In this document: positions 5,516 through 12,490 of the stretch, one piece after another
Numbering within the stretch: the stretch's first letter is position 1
Layout: the number at the start of each line of letters is the position of its first letter
DNA from: a virus
Direction: 5' to 3' (one strand)
Length of the DNA: 22,042 nt
Virus record (IMG/VR): IMGVR_UViG_3300023174_000693
Coordinates: 1-22,042 of that record
The notes under the pieces: generated by a model
Seen by the model: only the letters and a program-made list of their open reading frames with translations
The model's database searches: none
What the model was told of the DNA's origin: nothing
Made by a program: the position numbers and the translations under genes

Positions 5516-5694
5516 CCGAAGACAACGACGATGATGTGTGGCATCTCTATCGTGCTCTTGCGATGGCTGCTTTTATAATCAAACGAGAGAACCCTTACCA
5601 TCATCAAAGCAAACAGATGATTAAGGACTCTGCTTCCGAATATGCCAATCTTATGTTAGAGGGACTTGAACATGAGCCAGTTAATAACCGTTGA
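5512..5694 (+). CDS. Hypothetical 60-residue protein between exonuclease and RecT
   Basis: ATG 5512 overlaps the exonuclease stop (ATGA), and its end overlaps the recT start by 23 bases, so all three genes are probably translated in sequence. The product is acidic at the start (TEDNDDD) and then helical (WHLYRALAMAAFIIKRENPY). No cysteine cluster, membrane segment or known motif is visible. Its fixed place between the two recombination partners suggests an accessory role, which is inference. Confidence 0.65.
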   Translation: MTEDNDDDVWHLYRALAMAAFIIKRENPYHHQSKQMIKDSASEYANLMLEGLEHEPVNNR

Positions 5695-6496
5695 CCAAAT
5701 CCAGACGATGGCAAATGCTGTCGTTAAATCACAACTATTTGGGATGAAGACAGTAGAACAAGCTACTGCTCTCATGCTCATCGCCCAGGCAGAAGGCTAT
5801 CACCCTGCTCTCGCAGCTCGTGACTATCACATCATCCAAGGTCGACCAACCCTGAAAGCAGAAACCATGATGGCAAGGTTTCAGCAGCAGGGCGGCAAGG
5901 TTGACTGGAAGACTCTGACTGACGAGGAAGTCACCGCCACCTTCTCTCATCCATCTGGTGGATCTGCAACCATCACCTGGACGTTTGAGCAGGCTAGGAA
6001 AGCAGGACTAACAGGCAAGGACAACTGGAAGAACTACCCTCGTGCGATGCTGCGTGCAAGGGTGGTATCGGAAGGTATCAGGACGGTCTTCCCAGGCGTT
6101 GTGCTGGGCGTCTACACGCCTGAGGAGGTGCAGGACATACCTACACAACCACAGACTCGTGATATGGGCACAGCGGTCGTTGTAGAGGAGGAGAAGGTCG
6201 AGCACCCCTTTTCACTCTTTCTCGCAGATGGAAGTGTCTACAAGGGCTACCCGGATTTCTCCGAGTACCTGGAGGGCATTAGGTCTATGGTATCGAAGAT
6301 AACCAACTCTTCTAAGTTCAACGAGGAAGAGAAGAAGGCCAAGATCACCAGCCTGCTTACGGCTAACAGCAAGCAGATAGAAGCACTTCCTGCTATCTCC
6401 AAGATCCAACTTAAGGCTGCTCTTATCGGGGAGGGATCGAACCTCCCAAACGCAATAAGGGAGCCGTCCGTCCCGGAGACATCGGAGGAACTGTAG
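5672..6496 (+). CDS. recT: RecT-family single-strand annealing recombinase
   Basis: RecT-type proteins coat ssDNA produced by the partner exonuclease and anneal it. The 274-residue product has the family succession: ATALMLIAQAEGYHPALAAR near residue 30-50, HIIQGRPTLKAETMMARF, a strand-rich middle with FSHPSGGSATITWT, then KDNWKNYPRAMLRARVVSEG and the GVYTPEEV stretch. The C-terminal third is charged and probably flexible, and ends in acidic residues (ETSEEL). I chose ATG 5672 with AGAGGGA upstream; the frame could begin 6 bases earlier at a TTG. With the YqaJ-like nuclease and the SSB-like protein it forms a complete SynExo-type recombination module. Confidence 0.83.
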   Translation: MSQLITVDQIQTMANAVVKSQLFGMKTVEQATALMLIAQAEGYHPALAARDYHIIQGRPTLKAETMMARFQQQGGKVDWKTLTDEEVTATFSHPSGGSATITWTFEQARKAGLTGKDNWKNYPRAMLRARVVSEGIRTVFPGVVLGVYTPEEVQDIPTQPQTRDMGTAVVVEEEKVEHPFSLFLADGSVYKGYPDFSEYLEGIRSMVSKITNSSKFNEEEKKAKITSLLTANSKQIEALPAISKIQLKAALIGEGSNLPNAIREPSVPETSEEL

Positions 6497-6538
6497 GCGG
6501 ATTCCATCGTATAGGTCAGATCAACATCAGAGGTTTTC

Positions 6539-6874
6539 ATGAGTTACGGCAAAAGCGAATATCCAGTGACCCCCGGCAAGGCAACTCTTTTCTCGAAAGA
6601 TCCCTCCCAAAAGAAGAACCCTAATCAACCAGACTGGGATGGTGATTTAGTTCTCACTAGATCGTATACAGAAGGTCAAACCCTCAAGCTATCTATCTGG
6701 AAGAGTATGGCTAAGAATGGTAAGGAATACTTTACCATCAAAGAAAATACATACTTCAAAGACAAAGAGCTTGCAGATAATGCTCCCAAGGAAGTGCCTG
6801 CTCAGTACAAACCTTATGGCGGGACATTCAAGAAGTCATCTATAGACGATGACTCTGACGTACCTTTTAATTAG
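6539..6874 (+). CDS. SSB-like protein with acidic C-terminal tip
   Basis: The 111-residue protein starts at ATG 6539, 42 bases after recT. A beta-rich middle (residues about 35-75, including TLKLSIWKSM and GKEYFTIKENTYF) is followed by a basic/flexible segment and the tail DDDSDVPFN (103-111). This ends like bacterial SSB (D-D-D-x-P-F), the part that recruits other repair proteins. Location after recT supports a ssDNA-binding role. The body does not show a clear full OB-fold signature, so the family could instead be another small strand-binding protein. Confidence 0.65.
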   Translation: MSYGKSEYPVTPGKATLFSKDPSQKKNPNQPDWDGDLVLTRSYTEGQTLKLSIWKSMAKNGKEYFTIKENTYFKDKELADNAPKEVPAQYKPYGGTFKKSSIDDDSDVPFN

Positions 6875-6916
6875 AACTGGTCTATAATGGTCGTACCACC
6901 AGCACAGAGGTACGGC

Positions 6917-7351
6917 ATGATCAGTTCTAAAGAGTGTTTCAAGTGCAACACCGTCAAGCCATTGGAAGAGTTTTACAAACACAAGATGATGGCTGACGGT
7001 CATCTCAACAAATGCAAGGCGTGTGCGAAATCTGATGTCAACAAGAATCGCCAAGACAACCTGGAAGCCAAGAGGGAGTACGACAGGCAAAGATCTAGAC
7101 TTGCCCATCGCATGGAACTCAGAGCCAGAGTCAACAAAGCGTGGAGGGCAGAAGATCTTCGTAGACAGCAATGTCATAGCGCAGTGCGTCAGGCAATCGT
7201 TAAAGGGACTCTTGTTAAATCTCCTTGTGAAAGATGCGGTGAAGCCAAAAGCCTCGCCCATCATGAAGACTATGACAAGCCTTTGGATGTCATGTGGCTT
7301 TGTCAGCCCTGCCACAAGCAGCGGCACAAAGAGTTGAAAGAAGAGTTTTGA
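6917..7351 (+). CDS. HNH-type protein with N-terminal zinc finger
   Basis: The 144-residue protein has two zinc sites. The N-terminal one uses C7, C10, C33 and C36 (CFKCN...CKAC). A basic helical linker (residues 40-100) follows. The C-terminal HNH-like unit has C104 and C107, HHED at 115-118, CQPC at 129-132, H133 and H137. It resembles phage proteins annotated as HNH endonucleases with a zinc-finger N-terminus. I prefer ATG 6917, preceded by GAGG at 6907-6910; an in-frame ATG at 6887 would add 10 residues. It could be a free-standing homing nuclease or a working part of DNA metabolism; it is tightly packed with its downstream neighbour (TGATG). Confidence 0.75.
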   Translation: MISSKECFKCNTVKPLEEFYKHKMMADGHLNKCKACAKSDVNKNRQDNLEAKREYDRQRSRLAHRMELRARVNKAWRAEDLRRQQCHSAVRQAIVKGTLVKSPCERCGEAKSLAHHEDYDKPLDVMWLCQPCHKQRHKELKEEF

Positions 7352-7659
7352 TGACTCCTACTCAGAGGTCTTTAGAGTACCTGCGTGAGCAAGGGTATCT
7401 CTGCGCCATAGTCGAGAAGTGGAACCCTCACGCTCGTATACGGCAGGATCTCTGGGGTTGGTGTGACATCCTAGCTATCCGCAAGAATGAGGTTCTGGCA
7501 GTCCAGGTCACCGCATCTGGAGTGTCAGACCGTATTAAGAAGATCACTGCATCTGAGACGGTAGGGCCTGTCAGAGAAGCAGGCATCAGGATAGAAGTAC
7601 ACGGGTGGCGGAAGAACTCCGCTGGTAAATATGTAATGAGGATTGAGGATATATCATGA
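7351..7659 (+). CDS. PD-(D/E)XK-like nuclease-fold protein (102 aa)
   Basis: ATG 7351 overlaps the preceding stop. The order helix, E22, then RQDLWGWCDILAI with D33/D39, then EVLAVQVTAS (Q52-x-T54) follows the minimal restriction-endonuclease-like core, where a D and a strand bearing (D/E/Q)-x-K bind metal. Here the usual E-x-K is replaced by Q-x-T, so activity may be altered or absent. The rest (VGPVREAGIRIEVHGWRK) matches the remaining strand-helix elements. It lies after the HNH gene in the recombination operon. A resolvase-like or structure-specific role is possible. Confidence 0.6.
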   Translation: MTPTQRSLEYLREQGYLCAIVEKWNPHARIRQDLWGWCDILAIRKNEVLAVQVTASGVSDRIKKITASETVGPVREAGIRIEVHGWRKNSAGKYVMRIEDIS

Positions 7660-8387
7660 AAAGTATATTTGTAGCCACACCTATGTACGGTGGGATGTGC
7701 ACGGGTTTCTACCTGCAATCAATGCTTGCACTCACCACGATTGCTAGGCAAGCAGAGGTTGAAATAGCCTGCTCTTTTATGTTCAACGAGTCTCTCATCC
7801 AGAGAGCCAGGAACAGTCTTGCACATCAATTCTTGAAGACTAATTGCACTCACTTGATGTTTATTGATGCTGACATCCGGTTTGATGCTAATGACATTCT
7901 GTCAATGCTTGCAGCAGACAAGGACATCATCTGCGGTCTCTACCCTAAGAAAGAGATAAACTGGCAACAAGTGGCAATTTCTGCCGCTGCCGGTGTTCCT
8001 GTAGACCAGCTCAAGAACCACACGGGTGCGATGGTGGTTAACCTAGTTGGTCAGGAAGGAGAGACTATCGTTCCGGCAGCAGAACCTCTGGAGATCGTCA
8101 ACGGTGGTACTGGCTTCATGCTCATCAATCGTAATGTCTTTCTGGGTTTGAAACCCTTTGTAGCCACCTATCACAACGATGTGATCGACACGGCAGGACT
8201 CTTCAAGCCTGACCTGATGCACGAGTTCTTCCCGGTCATGGTAGAGAACTCAAGACTTCTTTCAGAGGATTTTGCGTTTTGCACAATTGCAAGAAAGCAG
8301 GGGTATAACATCTATGCCGCACCCTGGGTACGCCTGGGACACTACGGCAGCTACCTTTTCGAAGGTTCCCTAATCCCCGCACCTTAA
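7656..8387 (+). CDS. GT-A-fold glycosyltransferase
   Basis: The 243-residue protein begins with a nucleotide-sugar-binding type strand and turn (KSIFVATPMYGG) and has LIQRARNSLAHQFL, then the metal-binding D-A-D at 71-73 in HLMFIDADIRF, and later GGTGFMLINR and SEDFAFC, which fits the acceptor-side acidic motif. It should transfer a sugar from a nucleotide sugar; acceptors in phages include modified DNA bases, virion proteins and host surface glycans, and nothing here decides. No membrane segment is seen. ATGA overlap with the upstream gene suggests coupling. Confidence 0.75.
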   Translation: MKSIFVATPMYGGMCTGFYLQSMLALTTIARQAEVEIACSFMFNESLIQRARNSLAHQFLKTNCTHLMFIDADIRFDANDILSMLAADKDIICGLYPKKEINWQQVAISAAAGVPVDQLKNHTGAMVVNLVGQEGETIVPAAEPLEIVNGGTGFMLINRNVFLGLKPFVATYHNDVIDTAGLFKPDLMHEFFPVMVENSRLLSEDFAFCTIARKQGYNIYAAPWVRLGHYGSYLFEGSLIPAP

Positions 8388-8398
8388 CGGAGTTTCTT

Positions 8399-8635
8399 AT
8401 GAAAGATCAGATACTTGACGCAATCGGTGGTTCAGAGCCTGTCGACGCGCTAAACGCACTTTTCTCAGTTGCGTTCCTCGTTGCCAAGGCTTCTAACATC
8501 AATGAATTTACTTTGGGAAGCCTCTTCTCCTCCACTATTGATGCCCTCTTCCAGGCGCATGAGGAAGATGACGACAAAGAGGACGAAGAAGAGGAAGAGG
8601 AAGAAGAAGAAGAGATCGACGAACAAACCGTCTGA
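8399..8635 (+). CDS. Hypothetical protein with polyglutamate tail (78 aa)
   Basis: Last gene of the plus block. Residues 1-52 look helical with hydrophobic stretches (ALNALFSVAFLVAKAS). Residues about 55-75 are almost all D and E, including an uninterrupted run of ten E. Such tails mimic DNA charge or bind basic proteins; a DNA-mimic inhibitor is a speculation. CGGAG precedes ATG 8399. The stop is 3 bases from the convergent minus-strand stop. The GAA/GAG run is prone to slippage. Confidence 0.65.
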   Translation: MKDQILDAIGGSEPVDALNALFSVAFLVAKASNINEFTLGSLFSSTIDALFQAHEEDDDKEDEEEEEEEEEEIDEQTV

Positions 8636-8638
8636 TCC

Positions 8639-8770
8639 TTATTTCTTAGCCGTTCTGGCAGATCTACGGAAGGCTGAGGCAGTTGGGTAACCCTTCTGCC
8701 CCGGCCTTTTCGCAGGAAGTCCAAGTTTTCTACGCCGGTTGATGTTGTAGTACAAACCTTTACTCGCCAT
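8639..8770 (-). CDS. Small basic phage protein (43 aa)
   Basis: ATG 8770-8768 to TAA 8641-8639 encodes a very basic protein beginning MASKGLYYNINRRRKLGLP and ending in R-S-A-R-T-A-K-K. Small proteins with this pattern (K-G-L-Y-x-N-I, basic stretch, G-x-P-T-A-x-A-F-x-x-S-A) recur in many tailed phages and have no known function. The start overlaps the methyltransferase end by 11 bases. It could bind nucleic acid or pack with the virion DNA; this is inference. Confidence 0.75.
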   Translation of the reverse strand: MASKGLYYNINRRRKLGLPAKRPGQKGYPTASAFRRSARTAKK

Positions 8771-9389
8771 CTCTGATACCTATAACGTCTGGGTTGACAT
8801 AAGCCACAGTACCAGTGATCAGGCGATCACCCAACACCGGCTCTCCCTTCTCTAGCATCACTATCGAGTTCGTAAACTCTAGACGCCTGACTTGATGGTT
8901 GGTCTTGGTCTGGGCGTTGACAGCCGCTATAAAGCCCGAGAAGAAGCGTATAGCGTTATTCCCATATCTAGGCATCCACATCGTGTGGAAGTCCTCTACA
9001 ACGTACAAACCACCGTTGTTGAGCTTGGGCCACCAAACATTCCAGTTCTCAATGATGTCGTCCGACTGGTGTGAACCATCGTCAATGATGACATCAAATG
9101 TGCTATCAATCTGAGTTGTCTTGGCATCACCAACGATGACCTGAATACGCTCATCCTCAAACTGGAGGTCAGCACACTTAGGGTCAATGTCAATGCCAAC
9201 AATCTTCTCCGCATTCCAAAAGTACTGCGCCCACGTTTCTAGTGAGCCGCCGTTCTGGACGCCGATCTCTAGAATATTGATCTGACTGTCTTGCAGATAG
9301 AAAAATCTGTCGTCATAAAAGTCTAGATACGATGACCACTTGTCAGAAACCTTACCTGTTTTCTGACGATGAATAGTTGCTAACGACAT
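8760..9389 (-). CDS. Class I SAM-dependent methyltransferase (CmcI/macrocin O-methyltransferase-like)
   Basis: The 209-residue product shows a Rossmann methyltransferase: motif I ILEIGVQNGGSLETW (about 39-53), the acidic end of strand 2 VGIDIDP (64-70), and FDVIIDDGSHQSDD (about 99-112). The DDGSH element is typical of the CmcI/macrocin O-methyltransferase group acting on sugars and small molecules. I chose ATG 9389, which lies inside the previous gene's stop (ATGTCGTTAG) with AGGAG upstream; two earlier in-frame ATGs (9395, 9431) have poorer context. It might methylate a glycan made by the glycosyltransferase at 7656-8387; that link is inferred. Confidence 0.75.
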   Translation of the reverse strand: MSLATIHRQKTGKVSDKWSSYLDFYDDRFFYLQDSQINILEIGVQNGGSLETWAQYFWNAEKIVGIDIDPKCADLQFEDERIQVIVGDAKTTQIDSTFDVIIDDGSHQSDDIIENWNVWWPKLNNGGLYVVEDFHTMWMPRYGNNAIRFFSGFIAAVNAQTKTNHQVRRLEFTNSIVMLEKGEPVLGDRLITGTVAYVNPDVIGIRDGE

Positions 9390-9601
9390 CCCCATCTTCT
9401 CCTGGCTGCTTTCCCGCGCTCCCCCGTCCACCCTTTTGAACGGGCGCAGAAACTCTTGTGGCGTGGTCCTGACTTGGTAGGTGCTTTCAGATTAGACCCC
9501 GCAGCACGGGCCTTCTTCCTACCCTTCTCAGTCAGTCCAGCACCTCTGCTGGCAGGCAACTTCTCACCCCTGCCAACACTTAAATTAGGAAACTTTCTCA
9601 C
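9380..9601 (-). CDS. DUF6321-type small basic phage protein (73 aa)
   Basis: GTG 9601-9599 overlaps the metallophosphoesterase stop (GTGA). The product contains GAGLTEKGRKKARAAGSNLK followed by K-S-F-C-A-R-S, the pattern I know from phage proteins assigned to DUF6321, which are often associated with virion or packaging regions. The function is unknown. The tail (GERGKAARRRWGCR) is strongly basic, and part of it is the alternative reading of the methyltransferase leader. The GTG start and short size make it easy to miss. Confidence 0.72.
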   Translation of the reverse strand: MRKFPNLSVGRGEKLPASRGAGLTEKGRKKARAAGSNLKAPTKSGPRHKSFCARSKGWTGERGKAARRRWGCR

Positions 9602-10557
9602 AGCGTACTCACATCAATGAGTGACCCCCGAAAGTCAATGATACCCTCCGCGTGCTTACTTACCAACTCAGGCCACAACAACTTGTTGTCTTTCATCGTA
9701 AGGACTGCAAAGCCAGACCGCCAGTTGACTGGACTATCTTCCAAGTAATCCAAGAACTGCGGTCCATCTATCTCCGCAAGAGTGCCGGTATCTACACCCC
9801 ATCTGGTCCCGTTGTAGTCCCCGAAAGGGGTGACCTTCAGACTGTGCAGATGGCCGGTGACGATGCTCGTTCCTGAGTTCACGGTGTTGTTGTGCGTCGC
9901 ATGAATACCATTTTTGTACCTATGCTTAATCACTACATCGTCAGACAGCCAACAAGTCCAGCAGGGATGCCATTTCGGAAAATGGTCTTTGAGAGCTGTA
10001 CCTTGCACGTTCTCAAACTCTGGGGCAGCTTGAGCCAAACGTGTCTCAAAACGGCTATCATGGTTTCCCAGCGGCCATACCAGTTGAGTATGGTGTCTTG
10101 CCTTTTCACAAGCATCCTCGATCTCTCTCATGGCTTCCTGGCAAGCATCTAACTCCTGCTTGACATTTGGCCTATGCGTCCATCCTATGCGTGGGAATCT
10201 AGAGATAGATGCACCATCGAAGATGTCTCCGTTGGCAACCACAACGTGCGGTTTAAGGGTGTTTATCGCCCATAACAAGCCCTTGAAAGCAGTTGTCCGG
10301 ATTCCCGGCCAGAAGTGTGCGTCTGAAAAAACTAAGGCTATCCCGTCCGTAAGGCCAGCTTGGTGTCTAGCCTTCTGCACATGGGGCTTGATTCCTCTGC
10401 TGCTGAGTTCTATCTTCAGCCTTCCTTCGATTTGTCGTCTTTTGGTGTGAGCATGCCGCTCAGATATGGATAATATTTTTGCCACTTTCATGGCGCTGTT
10501 GTGCTTATCCCATAACTCAAGAAACTCTTGATCAGAGATGATTGGCTTTTTTGCCAT
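9598..10557 (-). CDS. Calcineurin-like metallophosphoesterase with N-terminal HTH-like region
   Basis: The 319-residue protein has the full metallophosphoesterase motif set: D79-x-H81 (VFSDAHFW), GDIFDG around D111, GNHD at 164-167, a histidine-rich loop near 212-222 and GHLH at 235-238. The first 60 residues are different: QEFLELWDKHNSAMKVAKIL then ISERHAHTKRRQIE looks like a helix-turn-helix of the kind used to grip DNA. The enzyme probably cleaves a phosphodiester or phosphomonoester; such phage proteins may act as DNA nucleases or phosphatases. It starts 44 bases after the endolysin end, within the late minus block. Confidence 0.83.
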   Translation of the reverse strand: MAKKPIISDQEFLELWDKHNSAMKVAKILSISERHAHTKRRQIEGRLKIELSSRGIKPHVQKARHQAGLTDGIALVFSDAHFWPGIRTTAFKGLLWAINTLKPHVVVANGDIFDGASISRFPRIGWTHRPNVKQELDACQEAMREIEDACEKARHHTQLVWPLGNHDSRFETRLAQAAPEFENVQGTALKDHFPKWHPCWTCWLSDDVVIKHRYKNGIHATHNNTVNSGTSIVTGHLHSLKVTPFGDYNGTRWGVDTGTLAEIDGPQFLDYLEDSPVNWRSGFAVLTMKDNKLLWPELVSKHAEGIIDFRGSLIDVSTL

Positions 10558-10601
10558 GATTCAGTCCCGTAGTACGGAACATGTCAAATAGCACACAATT
10601 G

Positions 10602-11048
10602 TTACAGAAGATCGGCTTCTGCTTGTCTGCGTTTTAATAATCCGGGCAAGACCTTACCTCCAGCCTTGCACCACTTTAGAAGCTCTATCTTGGCTTCTTC
10701 CCAGTTCTGCTCGTTGATCTTCTTCTTGAGAGTGGAAGTCTGGAGCTTGCCAACACCCAGGTTGTAGCAGAAGTCTACAAGAGCGTTAAGCCTTCTTGGG
10801 TCTGTTATGAGTCCCGGACAGTGGCGCAAAGCCCCCGGTAAATATGTGTGCCTCAGTTCGTATTCCAACAGCGCCTGTGCTTCTGGCCGCGTCATTGGCG
10901 GGTCTTGCAGAGTTACTCTTTTCCCGTTGCTGTACTGGGTCGAGCCGAAACCAATTGTTGGGATCCCAGCAGGACATAGGTACGGCGACCCTCGGAAACC
11001 TTCGAAACGCTGGCATAACGATACCGCTATAGATAGATCAAAGTCCAC
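10602..11048 (-). CDS. Endolysin, T4-type lysozyme (GH24)
   Basis: Peptidoglycan muramidase for host lysis. The 148-residue product has the GH24 signature: catalytic E16 (QRFEGFRGSPY), C25 in place of the usual D, and T31 (GIPTIGFGSTQY), the E-x8-(D/C)-x5-T pattern of phage lysozymes. RLNALVDFCYNLGVG and LPGLLKRRQAE are further family segments. No signal or SAR segment is visible, so export would depend on a holin. GTG 11048-11046 is the start; it lies in the end of the upstream holin-type gene (11-base overlap). Confidence 0.88.
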   Translation of the reverse strand: MDFDLSIAVSLCQRFEGFRGSPYLCPAGIPTIGFGSTQYSNGKRVTLQDPPMTRPEAQALLEYELRHTYLPGALRHCPGLITDPRRLNALVDFCYNLGVGKLQTSTLKKKINEQNWEEAKIELLKWCKAGGKVLPGLLKRRQAEADLL

Positions 11049-11532
11049 GCTTGGCGAGCGTCCTGTCGAGAAACCAGTAATTCAACGTGCCTGAAACCAG
11101 AGCAGAAAAGTCTGCACTCATCATTAGCTTGAAGACCTCTGTAGGCTCCATCCCGGTATTCCATGAAGAATAGCCCATCCACAGATGTACACAAGACCAA
11201 ACAAACAAGATCCAGTAAGTAACAACAGGACGTACAGAGGCAGATAGAGACGCTGCGAACCCACCAGCAGCTTTAACCATCTCAGTCTGCGATTCAATCG
11301 CCGCATTGAAAGCATTCATTACTCCTGCATCAACAGTAGCCTCATGCTGTGCGCCAATCTCTGCCATCTTCTGAGCGCCCCTCTGGGCCTCCAGCTCGCA
11401 CTGGCGGTTGAACATCTCTAGTTCATGGCCGCGCTCGTTCTTCTTGTCTAGGAACTTTAGAACCTCAGGAGCCAGACGGAAGATTCCGCCCAGCAAGGAG
11501 CCAAAGATGCCACCAGACAAGAGTTCCAACAT
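11038..11532 (-). CDS. Holin-type membrane protein (3TM/GTA-holin-like)
   Basis: The 164-residue protein begins with a glycine-rich amphipathic segment (SGGIFGSLLGGIFRLAPEVLKF), followed by a charged coiled coil (about 28-66) and an Ala-rich stretch. Then comes a clear membrane helix (VTYWILFVWSCVHLWMGY, about 104-121) and a short hydrophobic C-terminal segment before DRTLAKRGL. This layout resembles the 3-TM holin family also found in gene-transfer agents. Its stop overlaps the endolysin start, supporting a lysis role. It could instead be a structural membrane-interacting protein. Start TGATG coupling with the upstream gene. Confidence 0.65.
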   Translation of the reverse strand: MLELLSGGIFGSLLGGIFRLAPEVLKFLDKKNERGHELEMFNRQCELEAQRGAQKMAEIGAQHEATVDAGVMNAFNAAIESQTEMVKAAGGFAASLSASVRPVVTYWILFVWSCVHLWMGYSSWNTGMEPTEVFKLMMSADFSALVSGTLNYWFLDRTLAKRGL

Positions 11533-11882
11533 CAGACACCCTCACCAGGAGTGACGTACACGTTAGCAGTGCCAGTAGCAGTGATGTAAGTGATGTACAC
11601 GTTCGCGGTAGGAGAACACTGAGGTCCACTCAACACGATAGACTCTGCTGGACGAATTGGCACACCATAGTTGCCAGACGTAGCATTGGCTACGGCAGCA
11701 TTGTTTCCGCTGGTGGACGAGATCCTGACGTAGACTGGCTGACCAGTAGAAGCAACCTCGTGATTGACAAACAAATACTGGCTGCAAGGGCTGTCAGCGT
11801 AGATGTTCGCACTCTGGTTGGTGGTTGTACCAGACAGAACAAACGTCCTGCCCATAGGGTAAAACGCTTGGTTGTAGGCCAT
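11532..11882 (-). CDS. Putative virion structural protein (116 aa)
   Basis: The product is rich in S, T, A, N and V with alternating hydrophobic residues, suggesting a compact beta sandwich. It ends in NVYVTPGEGV. The gene truncated by the right window edge ends VVYITPGDGV, so the two appear paralogous at least in their C-termini. It sits between a 71-residue basic protein and the holin-type gene. A decoration or tail-appendage role would fit; no family is recognised. Confidence 0.68.
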   Translation of the reverse strand: MAYNQAFYPMGRTFVLSGTTTNQSANIYADSPCSQYLFVNHEVASTGQPVYVRISSTSGNNAAVANATSGNYGVPIRPAESIVLSGPQCSPTANVYITYITATGTANVYVTPGEGV

Positions 11883-12097
11883 CAGTAGATCCTCTTACCT
11901 GCACCGCTGGTAGGACTCTGCTTGGTGTCGTACGCTCCCTCGCAGAAAGGGATGATAGAACGGAAACCACCGACAGGCAGTTGTCCTGGTTCCCACCTCA
12001 CCATGCCCTTGCTACCGTCTCTCGGCAACTGTGGCCGAGTTGACTTGGCAATCTGCTGGTTTAGATCATGGTCCCGTTGCTGGGGTCGGCTCTTCAT
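11882..12097 (-). CDS. Hypothetical 71-residue protein
   Basis: I chose ATG 12097 because AAGGAG lies 7 bases before it; earlier in-frame starts reach into the neighbouring gene without a ribosome site. The product is polar, with an N-terminal basic half (KSRPQQRDHDLNQQIAKSTR) and a glycine/proline-rich middle (WEPGQLPVGGFRSIIPF). It overlaps the upstream membrane-protein gene by 32 bases and the downstream start by one base. No function is recognised. Confidence 0.7.
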   Translation of the reverse strand: MKSRPQQRDHDLNQQIAKSTRPQLPRDGSKGMVRWEPGQLPVGGFRSIIPFCEGAYDTKQSPTSGAGKRIY

Positions 12098-12287
12098 TTC
12101 GATACTCCTTGGCAGTGATCGTAAGGTAACAGAACACCACATAGATGCCGAGTGTCGCCACCCGCTCCCACGTTGGGTCCCACATTGTCCAGCATCCTAG
12201 ACCACACGAGGTCAGCAGGGCTAGGACGGTAATAAGCCTGTCCGTCACCACGGTCAAGGCTAGTTTGATCAATTGAATGGCTTCCAT
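12066..12287 (-). CDS. Small two-pass membrane protein, possible holin/antiholin (73 aa)
   Basis: Residues 15-33 (TDRLITVLALLTSCGLGCW, approximately) and 43-58 (VATLGIYVVFCYLTIT) are hydrophobic, separated by a short loop, with a charged C-terminus (KEYRNEEPTP). Two-helix proteins of this size upstream of an endolysin are often class II holins. The lysozyme lies three genes downstream. A second holin-type gene (11038-11532) is closer to it, so this may be the partner or antiholin; inference from size and position. Confidence 0.6.
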   Translation of the reverse strand: MEAIQLIKLALTVVTDRLITVLALLTSCGLGCWTMWDPTWERVATLGIYVVFCYLTITAKEYRNEEPTPATGP

Positions 12288-12292
12288 ATAGA

Positions 12293-12490
12293 TTACTCAT
12301 CGTCATCGTTCATAAAACCCGTACCCCAGTCAGAACCCTCGTCTTTCAGGCGCAGGGCTTCCAACTTCAGCGCACGGTCGATAACCTTCATCTTAGCATC
12401 AAGACTGGCTTCCGGGTCAGAGATGGTCACGCGCAGCATATCTGCGATAGCTTTCTCCAACTCTGTGCTGATGCCACGTTTTTTGCTCAT
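12293..12490 (-). CDS. Small helical protein with acidic end (65 aa)
   Basis: ATG 12490 overlaps the preceding stop (ATGA). The product is helical: STELEKAIADMLRVTISD, then AKMKVIDRALKLEALRLKDE, ending in GFMNDDDE. The sequence type recurs as a small conserved phage protein upstream of lysis genes, and the helical layout would allow a small-terminase-like role, but I cannot confirm that and the large terminase is far away in this map. No enzymatic motif is visible. Confidence 0.68.
   Translation of the reverse strand: MSKKRGISTELEKAIADMLRVTISDPEASLDAKMKVIDRALKLEALRLKDEGSDWGTGFMNDDDE

Noticed and set aside
6883-6888. TATAAT upstream of the HNH gene as a promoter
   Set aside because: No acceptable -35 at 16-18 bases and no extended -10; the gene is likely read from the upstream promoter.
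12293-12490. Firm call of this gene as terminase small subunit
   Set aside because: Only size and helical nature fit; no DNA-binding motif is clear and it is not next to the large subunit.
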